From NCBI GenBank assembly GCA_013289685.1, contig JABCZL010000004.1, forward strand, positions 248,001-312,000: a stretch of DNA of 64,000 nucleotides. The letters are read 5' to 3'. Positions within the stretch are counted from its first letter, which is position 1. Each line of letters opens with the position of its first letter. The position numbers and the translations under genes were made by a program. Positions 57,839 through 64,000 of this stretch are shown here, one piece after another. The stretch is from Acidobacteriota bacterium (GTDB lineage Bacteria > Acidobacteriota > Terriglobia > Terriglobales > Acidobacteriaceae). The notes below the pieces were generated by a model. It saw only the letters and a list, made by a program, of their open reading frames with translations, made no database searches and was not told the DNA's origin.

Positions 57839-57916
57839 CGGGAGACACAGATCCACAAGTTCACCGGCAACGAGAGAGACACAGAGTTGGGCCTCGACTA
57901 TTTTGGAGCGAGGTAT
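57839..57916 (+). pseudogene. RHS core remnant
   Basis: In one frame this stretch reads ETQIHKFTGNERDTELGLDY, FGARY, the conserved RHS-core end of another RHS protein (compare YKFTGKERDMESGLDYFGKR of the gene upstream). No start codon or open frame supports it as a gene. It is a leftover of a displaced RHS tip, placed after the candidate immunity gene. Confidence 0.75.
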
Positions 57917-57959
57917 CCGGGTCGTCAGCAAAATTCGCCGCAGCAGGCCGATTGCGTTA

Positions 57960-58031
57960 TTCTGCGTTGGCCGGGACGATGCCGTCAGCTTCCCAAGCTG
58001 TGTGTCGCCGGTTCGATCCCGGTCGCCCAAG
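57960..58031 (+). pseudogene. degenerate tRNA-Gly(CCC)-like sequence, 3' half well kept
   Basis: The 3' half fits a tRNA: anticodon loop TTCCCAA (anticodon CCC) on a CAGC/GCTG stem (57985-57999), T-arm GCCGG TTCGATC CCGGT (58007-58023), then CGCCCAA as acceptor strand and G. The 5' half is poor: TTCTGCG at 57960 pairs with only five of the seven acceptor bases, and the D-arm lacks the conserved bases. No CCA is encoded. Either a pseudogene or a 3' fragment left by integration at a tRNA gene. Confidence 0.55.
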
Positions 58032-58085
58032 TTTTTCGTCAATTGACATCTCGGTAGTGTCCTAACTTGTTACACTTTCTCCGCT

Positions 58086-59156
58086 ATGAAACTCTTCGTT
58101 TTGGCTGCGTTGATAGCCATCACACAAGCAACCACGCCAGTTCCACGGAAGACATCCGATGGCTCCGCTAGCGCAGGCAACAGCATCCAAAGTAATCCCG
58201 CCCACGATAAGGAAAAGTCCACCAGTCCGAAGCCCCACGATCAATGCGCAGCCCCCCAAAGCGATAAGCAAAGTACCGACGGGCAACGAGCCGAGAATAC
58301 AGAACAATCCATACGAGTCACCAAACTTCCCTCCGTGACGGTAGACAGCCCCCGAAGGGATTGGGCTGATTGGGGAATGTGGACCTTCAACTTGCTTTTG
58401 GCCGTAACTAGCGGATTCCAAGTATGGTTGCTCTGTAAGACGCTGACTTTTGCTTCGCGCCAGACACACGAAATGAAGCGCCAGCGCATTTTCATGGGCG
58501 GACAACTTAAGACGATGGCAGCGCAACTCGCTGAGATGTCGGTACAAAGCGGAATATTGACAGACTCGGTAACCGTTGCCCGTGATGCCGCGAACGCCGC
58601 TCAGGACGGCGCGACCGCTGCAAAAGAAAGCGCCGACGCTGCAAGGGATAGCGTAGAAGTTTTCATTAGCAAAGAGCGTGCCCGGCTTAGAATTGTTGTA
58701 AAGAATGTCGATGTGGAATCGCCCAAAACCGTGAGCTTTATTAAATACAGTGTTCAGTTTTACGGGAACGCAGATGCTTTCATCTCGGATGCCGCCGCAT
58801 ATGCGGTCATTAACAATTCTCAAATCCCGAATATCAATGATGAACTCGCGGAGATTTTTAAGATTGCCCTTCCTGATGTTATAGGCCCGGCCACTACAAT
58901 GACCCAAGAATATACGGCCCATGCTTATCACGGGGAAGGGCCACTGACCTTTTTGCTGATTGATGCGATCAATGAAGCGAAGATGTTCGTTCACTTCTAT
59001 GCATTCATCAAATATAGAACGCTGGATAGGGAACGAGAGACTCGGGTATGCCTCACTTGGAACGTGAATCCAGCGGTAAATGCCATGTTTCCGCTCGGCT
59101 TTAAGGCCGACCACTGGGAACAGAGCGGGCCCCCAGAGGCTAACATGGACACCTAG
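58086..59156 (+). CDS. membrane protein of unknown function with coiled coil
   Basis: 356 residues. A short N-terminal hydrophobic stretch (LFVLAALIAITQAT), a disordered polar region to about residue 90, a second membrane helix (WGMWTFNLLLAVTSGFQVWL), then a coiled coil (TMAAQLAEMSVQSGILTDSV, ANAAQDGATAAKESADAARD) and a beta-rich C-terminal domain (FVHFYAFIKYRTLDRERETR). Similar TM-plus-coiled-coil hypothetical proteins are common in bacteria. Function unknown; it lies between the tRNA-like sequence and cas1 and may be cargo of a mobile element. Confidence 0.65.
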   Translation: MKLFVLAALIAITQATTPVPRKTSDGSASAGNSIQSNPAHDKEKSTSPKPHDQCAAPQSDKQSTDGQRAENTEQSIRVTKLPSVTVDSPRRDWADWGMWTFNLLLAVTSGFQVWLLCKTLTFASRQTHEMKRQRIFMGGQLKTMAAQLAEMSVQSGILTDSVTVARDAANAAQDGATAAKESADAARDSVEVFISKERARLRIVVKNVDVESPKTVSFIKYSVQFYGNADAFISDAAAYAVINNSQIPNINDELAEIFKIALPDVIGPATTMTQEYTAHAYHGEGPLTFLLIDAINEAKMFVHFYAFIKYRTLDRERETRVCLTWNVNPAVNAMFPLGFKADHWEQSGPPEANMDT

Positions 59157-59357
59157 GGACCGCCCATCTGCTACCGGGTGCTCTAGCCTACCCTCTCTCG
59201 CGTGATGAAGTTTGAGGCAACTCCCCGCGAGCCGGTTCGCGAATTGGACCGTAATGGACCGTACTCGGCTGCTAAATGTAGGCAGAGAAGAGAGATAAGT
59301 TGGCGGACGCCATCGTTCGCAATGATGCGTTCTCCCAGACTGAAGACAGCAGGCGGG

Positions 59358-60893
59358 CTAACAGGCATTCGCAGAAACACCAACAAGGGTCGCCAGCGCC
59401 TGCCAGTGCCTCGGATGCGGGCGGTACCCCTCCCGGATGCGCCCAGCGTACCAACGCGAAACGGAAATTTGCCGCGCGATAGCCGATGCTGACATAGCAG
59501 GGAGCAGTGGCTGAACTTTCTCCGAATAGAACTTGTCCGTCAGCCATGAAGGCTGGTCCGACGGTCTCCAAGCATGCTGTGCTTGGGCGTTCTTGCGCCG
59601 AGTATGCGCACGCTTCGCCTGAGCTTCAGGGCCGTTCGCCGTTTCGCGTCCAATCCGCGCGGCATCAAGCATGTTCTTGGTCGCATCCCCAACAGCACAA
59701 ATAGCGCAGTTCGAACGCCCGTCCTGGATCGTCTTCCCGCATCCGCGACAAAGATTCTCGCGGCGTGGCGCTCTGATGGATGACGGCAGTGACGGTGCTC
59801 CTTTTGCCTCTCGCTTCGCACGCTGCGTTAGCCGCGTGGCGGGACCCGATTCACGGGCAAGTTTGGCTGAACTTGACCAAAATGCACGAGTAACCCACTC
59901 AGCGAAGGGTGCGACTGCCCTCCCCCACATGGGGATTGTTTCGGACAGCCGAGAGGCGAAGGATGCCATCATGCGACAGTTCCCATCGCTTTGCTCAAAA
60001 AGCCACTCGCGTTTGAGTGGTTCCTTCATGATCCAATCGAGCAAGAACGTATCGACTTGCGGGCGGACGGGCTCCATTAGATCGCAGGCGAGACTATCCC
60101 GCGCTTTGGTGTCAACGTGGAGTACCCCCATACCTGGATCAAGACCGAGAGCCACAGCCGCGAGACGTGATTCCGATTCAAGAAGGCTGTACAGGTAGTT
60201 GAGAATTGCGTTTGCCGGGTTCACTGCCAGCCGGGGCGATCCGGTTAACGGTGAAACCCGCGTGCCAAAGACCCGCCAATGTGAGGGCAATCGGGAATGA
60301 TCTTTCCTCGGAAACATGACCGGCAACGTTCGCCACTCCGACCAATAGGCCGCAGCCGCGCGGGATTCCACCAAGCGCACGCTATTGATCGTGTCAGCCT
60401 CCGCTAACTCAGATCGGTAACGATGAATTGCGTCCGCGCATTCACTAGCCGAGAGCTTGTCACGAGCAACCTGTTCCTGTCCTGCAAGCTTCTGGTCAAT
60501 GAGTTCTCGCGCAATTCGCAGAGCTGCGCCCGATGAATGGGCAAGGGCCTGAGCGCGGCGAAGTCGTACATCGCTGGAGGCGGTTGGTCCGGTCACGAAC
60601 AAGACCTTGCCAGTACGGTTGAGCATCACAAACGAAGCCCCCACGTCGGCCAGCCACTTCAGCGCGCCGAGTGTCGCGAAGCCATCTTCGGAAATACAGA
60701 CTAGGCGTTTGAGGCCGTGACCGATACGGGCGAGTCTGATCGTGCGGCGTTCTGGGCCAATCCCATCTTCAATCTCAAGATGGCCGGACTGCATACGTAC
60801 ACGGACCCCGAAACCAAATATTGTGAGTACTCCACGTTTTCTGATGTAGTTGCCTGGGGCAGGCAATTGCGATAGCTTCTTCGAAGCTGCCAT
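59358..60893 (-). CDS. stand-alone Cas1 family integrase with zinc ribbon and HTH (casposase-like)
   Basis: 511 residues. Cas1 fold and active site are clear: Glu176 (VRLVESRAAAAYWSEW), His259 (GMGVLHVDTKARDSLA) and Asp271 (CDLMEPVRPQVD), with the family helix VNPANAILNYLYSLLESESR. After the Cas1 core (about residue 340) come a zinc ribbon, CRGCGKTIQDGRSNCAIC (Cys382, 385, 396, 399), and a C-terminal HTH (467-506: SASAIARQISVSRWYAGRIR). A C-terminal HTH is typical of casposases and of some bacterial Cas1 homologs, not of CRISPR Cas1. There is no cas2, other cas gene or CRISPR array nearby. GGAGG lies ten bases before the ATG. Divergent from the operon at 60986. Confidence 0.9.
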   Translation of the reverse strand: MAASKKLSQLPAPGNYIRKRGVLTIFGFGVRVRMQSGHLEIEDGIGPERRTIRLARIGHGLKRLVCISEDGFATLGALKWLADVGASFVMLNRTGKVLFVTGPTASSDVRLRRAQALAHSSGAALRIARELIDQKLAGQEQVARDKLSASECADAIHRYRSELAEADTINSVRLVESRAAAAYWSEWRTLPVMFPRKDHSRLPSHWRVFGTRVSPLTGSPRLAVNPANAILNYLYSLLESESRLAAVALGLDPGMGVLHVDTKARDSLACDLMEPVRPQVDTFLLDWIMKEPLKREWLFEQSDGNCRMMASFASRLSETIPMWGRAVAPFAEWVTRAFWSSSAKLARESGPATRLTQRAKREAKGAPSLPSSIRAPRRENLCRGCGKTIQDGRSNCAICAVGDATKNMLDAARIGRETANGPEAQAKRAHTRRKNAQAQHAWRPSDQPSWLTDKFYSEKVQPLLPAMSASAIARQISVSRWYAGRIREGYRPHPRHWQALATLVGVSANAC

Positions 60894-60985
60894 TGGAGCT
60901 AGTCCTCCGTGGTGGTAGGGCTTGTCGGCTGCTGATAACAGTCGGCAAGTCCGCTAAGCTGTTGAATTAATTATACCTTAGCGAT
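60894..60985. promoter_or_regulatory. divergent promoter region of cas1 and the casposon-like operon
   Basis: 92 bases between two divergent genes. The right half is AT-rich (GTTGAATTAATTATACCTTAG), with TATACC as a possible -10 element for the operon to the right. I saw no operator palindrome. Confidence 0.4.
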
Positions 60986-62233
60986 ATGCCAATCACAGAG
61001 GAGAGCCAACGGAGTTTGCAGCGATTCGGTTGTGCCCTTCAGACCAGTGAGAGATTGATTCTTGTCAATTGGACGGATTTGACCCGCGAGCAGGCCCTGG
61101 CCGCCTCAGTTCTCGTGAGAACTAGTCATCGACCGTGCCCATCCGGACCAGCGCTGTGTCTTGCGTTGGAGATTTCTCCGACCCGCATTCTTCCTCGCTA
61201 TTCCTTTTTTTCGTTCGATTTGCTCAATCCGTCGCAAATGGATTACCTCGCATCGGTTTCGGCAACGAATCGCATATCGATCAATTTCCTTGGTCGTGAC
61301 TTCGAGCTATTGCGAAACCACGAATTGATTCGGTCAGAGTCTGATGAGCTAAGGAAGTCCTGCGAGAGAGCGAAAGAAGCTCTGGGCGCCCTGAAAGCGG
61401 CGTATAGCGTTGTCAAAGTCACCGACGAGCTAGAGAGTAATCTGCGTATTCCGCAACTTTTTGAAAGGGCCCTGTCTGAGAGCGACTTCGCTAAGGCTCT
61501 TCCGCTAGTTGCAAAGGAATCGGAGAAGATTCCGCCGGAAAAGAGAGCGTCAGCGCGCAAATTGGTTCGGGACTTCGCTGACGCCCTCCGATCTCGCTAC
61601 GAGGAGCAGATAAGAAAGGGTCTGGCTGACATTCCACAGACTAGGCTTGGCCTCGCGTTGCTTTTGGATCTACAGCGGATCTTTGGGAGTGACTATGAGC
61701 GTTTCGTCGATTTTTTCGGGGACGCTGTCGCATTCAATACCGAGCAAGAACTCCTCGACACATTGAACAAGTGGGCCGCCAACTTAGAATCTATTTTCAA
61801 GCTAATCGAACTGGCCAGTTCAGCACCTCAAGCCACGAAAGGAAAGGCGCTTCGAGATTTGGGACAAGCCTTCCTCGCGGTGCTCAAGCTTGTCAAAAGG
61901 GGGAGAGAACTATCCCTGTCCATGCTTCACACCCTTCTTCGACCCTTGAAGCCGCTCTTGTTGAGTCAGCCTGGAAGGCCGCCGAAAGACTATTCTCGTG
62001 AATACGAATTGAAACAATCAGGATTGTCATGGAGTCAGGTGGCTCGTCAAAGTCTGATCGAGAATGACGATATCCGAGAAGAGTTCGGAGGGCGCACCTA
62101 CGATGTTCTAAATTTCGAGCAACGGGAAGTAGTAACAAAGCGGATCCGCGAAGGCGTGAAAAGCTACGCTGAGAGAGCGGGGAAAACATTTCCAATCGAG
62201 AGCACCCCGAAAAAGAACCCCCCAGAAAATTGA
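60986..62233 (+). CDS. protein of unknown function in the casposon-like region
   Basis: 415 residues, mostly helical (SDELRKSCERAKEALGALKA, LFERALSESDFAKALPLVAK, SARKLVRDFADALRSRYEEQ). No signal peptide or membrane segment, and no motif I recognise. The ATG is at 60986 in the AT-rich intergenic. It is divergent from cas1 and first of the rightward genes. The C-terminal part (GLSWSQVARQSLIENDDIRE) might be a small DNA-binding helix-turn-helix, but this is weak. If the region is a casposon, it is a novel accessory protein. Confidence 0.7.
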   Translation: MPITEESQRSLQRFGCALQTSERLILVNWTDLTREQALAASVLVRTSHRPCPSGPALCLALEISPTRILPRYSFFSFDLLNPSQMDYLASVSATNRISINFLGRDFELLRNHELIRSESDELRKSCERAKEALGALKAAYSVVKVTDELESNLRIPQLFERALSESDFAKALPLVAKESEKIPPEKRASARKLVRDFADALRSRYEEQIRKGLADIPQTRLGLALLLDLQRIFGSDYERFVDFFGDAVAFNTEQELLDTLNKWAANLESIFKLIELASSAPQATKGKALRDLGQAFLAVLKLVKRGRELSLSMLHTLLRPLKPLLLSQPGRPPKDYSREYELKQSGLSWSQVARQSLIENDDIREEFGGRTYDVLNFEQREVVTKRIREGVKSYAERAGKTFPIESTPKKNPPEN

Positions 62234-62253
62234 TCAGAATATTTCGGAGGGGC

Positions 62254-62313
62254 AGATAATCCAATTGAATTTCTGCCCCCCAACTTTTCCGAGTGCTTTT
62301 TCTGCCCTCCAAC
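62254..62313. repeat. hairpin and 15-bp direct repeat between genes
   Basis: GGGGCAGA (62260-62267) and TCTGCCCC (62271-62279, allowing one base shift) can pair as a terminator-like stem. TTTCTGCCCCCCAAC (62270-62284) and TTTCTGCCCTCCAAC (62299-62313) are direct repeats differing at one base. Located in the 152-base gap after the unknown gene. Confidence 0.5.
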
Positions 62314-62385
62314 AAATAGCCTTCGTTTAACTGGAATTTACGTTTCCGGGTACTCCCTCTATTGTTCAGACTGTTGAGGTCCTGC

Positions 62386-62940
62386 ATGAGAGGGCGATCT
62401 AAGCGCAACAGTTCGGCCCGAGGCGCGAGCAATGGAAGTGGGAATCGCGCAAAGCGAGTAGGCCCGCGTCGCGCGGCCTTGTCGAAGCTCACGACGCGGA
62501 GCCAGTCCGCTTACGACCGCGCTCTTCATGTCATCGCCGCCATGCGCCGCGACCCAAACCTGCGGCTCAGCGCTGCTACGAGACTGCACGGTGTCAAGGC
62601 GGAAACGATTCGCAAATATTTTCCATCCGAGCTGAGGAAGTCCGGTGGAAGCTTCCGAGTTAGAAAGAGTGACCGCTATTCAGCAAACATCTACCTTCCC
62701 GATAGGAATGGCAATCATGTCCTTGTTTCAACTCGTTCCTCCAAAGAACGCAAGCAGGCCAGCCAGTACCTGAGAGATTTGGGCCGCTATCTACGCGGCC
62801 AGAAAAACGCGCTCGCAAAGTGGCACGGAAAGAAGATCGCAGGAGTCGAACTCGTCACTGCCGGTCGAACGATTGCTGCGATTGAGCCAGCGCTGTCCGA
62901 GTTCTCGCTTTACCGCGCGGCTAACGGGGGTGCCGCGTGA
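62386..62940 (+). CDS. HTH-domain protein of a widespread bacterial family
   Basis: 184 residues from ATG 62386 (GAGG seven bases upstream). A basic N-terminal tail precedes an HTH: AYDRALHVIAAMRRDPN, LRLSAATRLHGVKAETIRKY. After that SDRYSANIYLPDRNGNHVLV and SSKERKQASQYLRDLGRYLR, then LSEFSLYRA. I recognise the layout as that of small bacterial proteins of the type AAREAGTTPRTVRRYxGSAL, then SDRLxRxM, then a 'YLxTGD' helix; their function is unknown. The stop overlaps the start of the HNH gene (GTGA), so the two are coupled. Confidence 0.75.
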   Translation: MRGRSKRNSSARGASNGSGNRAKRVGPRRAALSKLTTRSQSAYDRALHVIAAMRRDPNLRLSAATRLHGVKAETIRKYFPSELRKSGGSFRVRKSDRYSANIYLPDRNGNHVLVSTRSSKERKQASQYLRDLGRYLRGQKNALAKWHGKKIAGVELVTAGRTIAAIEPALSEFSLYRAANGGAA

Positions 62941-63347
62941 GAGATCAGCGGCCAATTCAAACAGCACGACGCAAGGTCCTGAGAGAAGATCGCATTGGGA
63001 AAAATGCGTTTTGCCTCTTTTGTGGATATGCCTGCCTGGAATCGCTCACCCAGGTATCCCGAAAGTGGCTCGAATCGAAAGGAATAACCAAGGACCGTCT
63101 AGATCGTTTACTCGAAAAACATCACGTAGTCGGAGAAGCGCACGATCCTGACCTGATGGTGACACTCTGCCTGAATTGCCATAGGGAGATTACAGAAGGG
63201 TTAGCGCGAGAAGGAGTCAGCATGCATCCTGAGAGAGACATTCACAAGCTTATAGCGCTCGTTCTGAGAGGGTCGGCTGTGCTCTTTGAGTTTTTGGCAT
63301 CATCCTACCGCAAGTGGGCGACTTTGCTGGAGAGGCAAGATGAATAA
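62937..63347 (+). CDS. HNH endonuclease
   Basis: 136 residues. The ββα-metal signature is clear: C-x2-C in AFCLFCGYACL, catalytic HH in LLEKHHVVGEAHDPDLM, and C-x2-CH in VTLCLNCHREITEG. It is a small stand-alone HNH nuclease. GTG at 62937 overlaps the previous gene; the next gene's ATG lies inside its end. HNH nucleases are common in casposons next to Cas1 and PolB. Target unknown. Confidence 0.9.
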   Translation: MRDQRPIQTARRKVLREDRIGKNAFCLFCGYACLESLTQVSRKWLESKGITKDRLDRLLEKHHVVGEAHDPDLMVTLCLNCHREITEGLAREGVSMHPERDIHKLIALVLRGSAVLFEFLASSYRKWATLLERQDE

Positions 63348-64000
63348 CGATATTTATGTTCGTGCACACACCGTGCGCGTCGATGCGAAGCCGCGCGCCA
63401 ACAAAACTCAGAAGAGCGAACCGAATTGGTCCGACTATGCGCTTGTGTTTGACTGTGAATCGCGCATCACAGCGGATCAGATTTTGACGTTCGGTTTCTG
63501 GCGCTTCTGCGAGCTCCGAAACGGTGAATACGTCGCACTGGAAGAGGGAATTTTCCACGATGAGGGGCTCAAGGCAAAGGAAATCGGAATTCTCCGAAAA
63601 TTCGTGCGATCAAGGAAAGCCGACACGAGCGGAGATGGCTCTGACCGCCTTCGCCTTTATTCACGTTCGAAATTCATCAGCGAAGTTCTGGGTGTTGCGA
63701 TTCAGGCAAAAGCATTCATCGTGTGCTTCAACTGCGGGTTTGATCTCAGCAGAATAGCCGTGGACTGGGAGAACGCAAAAAACGGCGGATGGTCGCTCAT
63801 TCTGTCGCAATGGCGAAATCCGAAAGCGGGCAAGCTAACACCCAACAAGTTCATACCACGCATCATCATTAAGGCACTCAATAGCAAGACGGCAATCATG
63901 CATTCCACACGTGCACCGATGTCCGAGCCGAGCAAGAAAAACAAACGAGTGAAACTGTGGCCTGCCGCGAGGTTCCTCGACGTGCGCACACTGCTGTGGG
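63340..64000 (+). CDS. PolB-like protein with 3'-5' exonuclease domain, cut by window edge
   Basis: The frame is open for 220 codons to the right edge, so only the N-terminal part is seen. ATG 63340 has GGAGAGG before it and overlaps the HNH end by eight bases. It matches the exonuclease half of PolB-type polymerases: Exo I ALVFDCES (Asp38, Glu40), Exo II FIVCFNCGFDLSRIAVDW (Asn131, Asp135) and RFLDVRTLLW at the edge. The same pattern (GFNLPFDLSRLAVDW, then FLDLRTLAFAL) is known from a family of bacterial polymerase-like proteins. The polymerase domain, if present, lies outside the window. Confidence 0.7.
   Translation, partial: MNNDIYVRAHTVRVDAKPRANKTQKSEPNWSDYALVFDCESRITADQILTFGFWRFCELRNGEYVALEEGIFHDEGLKAKEIGILRKFVRSRKADTSGDGSDRLRLYSRSKFISEVLGVAIQAKAFIVCFNCGFDLSRIAVDWENAKNGGWSLILSQWRNPKAGKLTPNKFIPRIIIKALNSKTAIMHSTRAPMSEPSKKNKRVKLWPAARFLDVRTLLW

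Noticed and set aside
57960..58031. a functional tRNA-Gly gene
   Set aside because: The acceptor stem has two mismatches and the D-arm lacks conserved bases; only the 3' half fits, so it is recorded as a degenerate copy.
57783..58046. short frames over the RHS remnant and tRNA-like sequence
   Set aside because: They are out of frame with the RHS core homology and cross a tRNA-like structure; no coding support.
59358..64000. a CRISPR-Cas adaptation locus
   Set aside because: No repeats with spacers, no cas2 or effector genes; Cas1 has a C-terminal HTH and PolB/HNH neighbours, which fits a casposon better.

Overview
The window looks like chromosomal DNA of an acidobacterium or close relative. 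This is inferred from several things together: high GC, many GTG/TTG starts, a long BamD-type lipoprotein with a lysine-rich tail, a secreted sedolisin, a pseudopilin operon, RHS proteins, and many short dispersed palindromes. No rRNA gene, complete tRNA gene or CRISPR array was found.

Layout. 1-1282 holds a truncated RND-type efflux adaptor. 1599-8810 is a branched-chain amino acid cluster on the minus strand, in transcription order ilvC, ilvB, an IlvM-like ACT subunit, ilvD, leuC, a small DUF4926-like protein and leuD. It has a structured leader and an internal terminator-like hairpin pair. 9175-21482 carries polyphosphate kinase 2, a TetR regulator, a cupin, a flavin reductase, a phospholipase C-like protein, a beta-propeller protein, a HEAT protein, an ARPP-1/DUF6569 protein and a UvrD/PcrA helicase whose coding sequence contains dispersed repeats. 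21613-29532 is mostly metabolic: amino-acid permease, carboxylesterase, adenosine deaminase-like, peptide deformylase-like, racemase-like, ACT protein and radical SAM protein. 29555-33005 is a four-gene pseudopilin operon, followed by a decayed copy of the 3' end of the radical SAM gene. 33398-48530 contains housekeeping and membrane genes (DinB-like, aldo/keto reductase, Yip1, two CPBP-type membrane proteins, an oligopeptide-type ABC ATPase, a DMT permease, rpe, bamD) and signalling genes (an unusual REC protein and a KdpD/KdpE-like pair). 48719-51547 is a secreted sedolisin.

The accessory part is 51548-64000, where base composition looks less GC-rich. It begins with a strongly structured non-coding segment and a 1679-residue RHS protein. 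The RHS C-terminal domain resembles a permuted papain-like fold, and a small exported protein that may be its immunity partner follows. After that come a remnant of another RHS core and a degenerate tRNA-Gly(CCC)-like sequence. The last 4.7 kb carry a stand-alone Cas1 with a zinc ribbon and a C-terminal HTH, divergent from an unknown protein, an HTH protein, an HNH endonuclease and the start of a protein with a PolB/DnaQ-type 3'-5' exonuclease domain. Cas1, HNH, HTH and a PolB-like polymerase without a CRISPR array is the gene content of a casposon (a Cas1-driven self-synthesising transposon). This is the most interesting region. The right end, most of the polymerase and the terminal repeats lie outside the window, so a complete mobile element is inferred, not shown.
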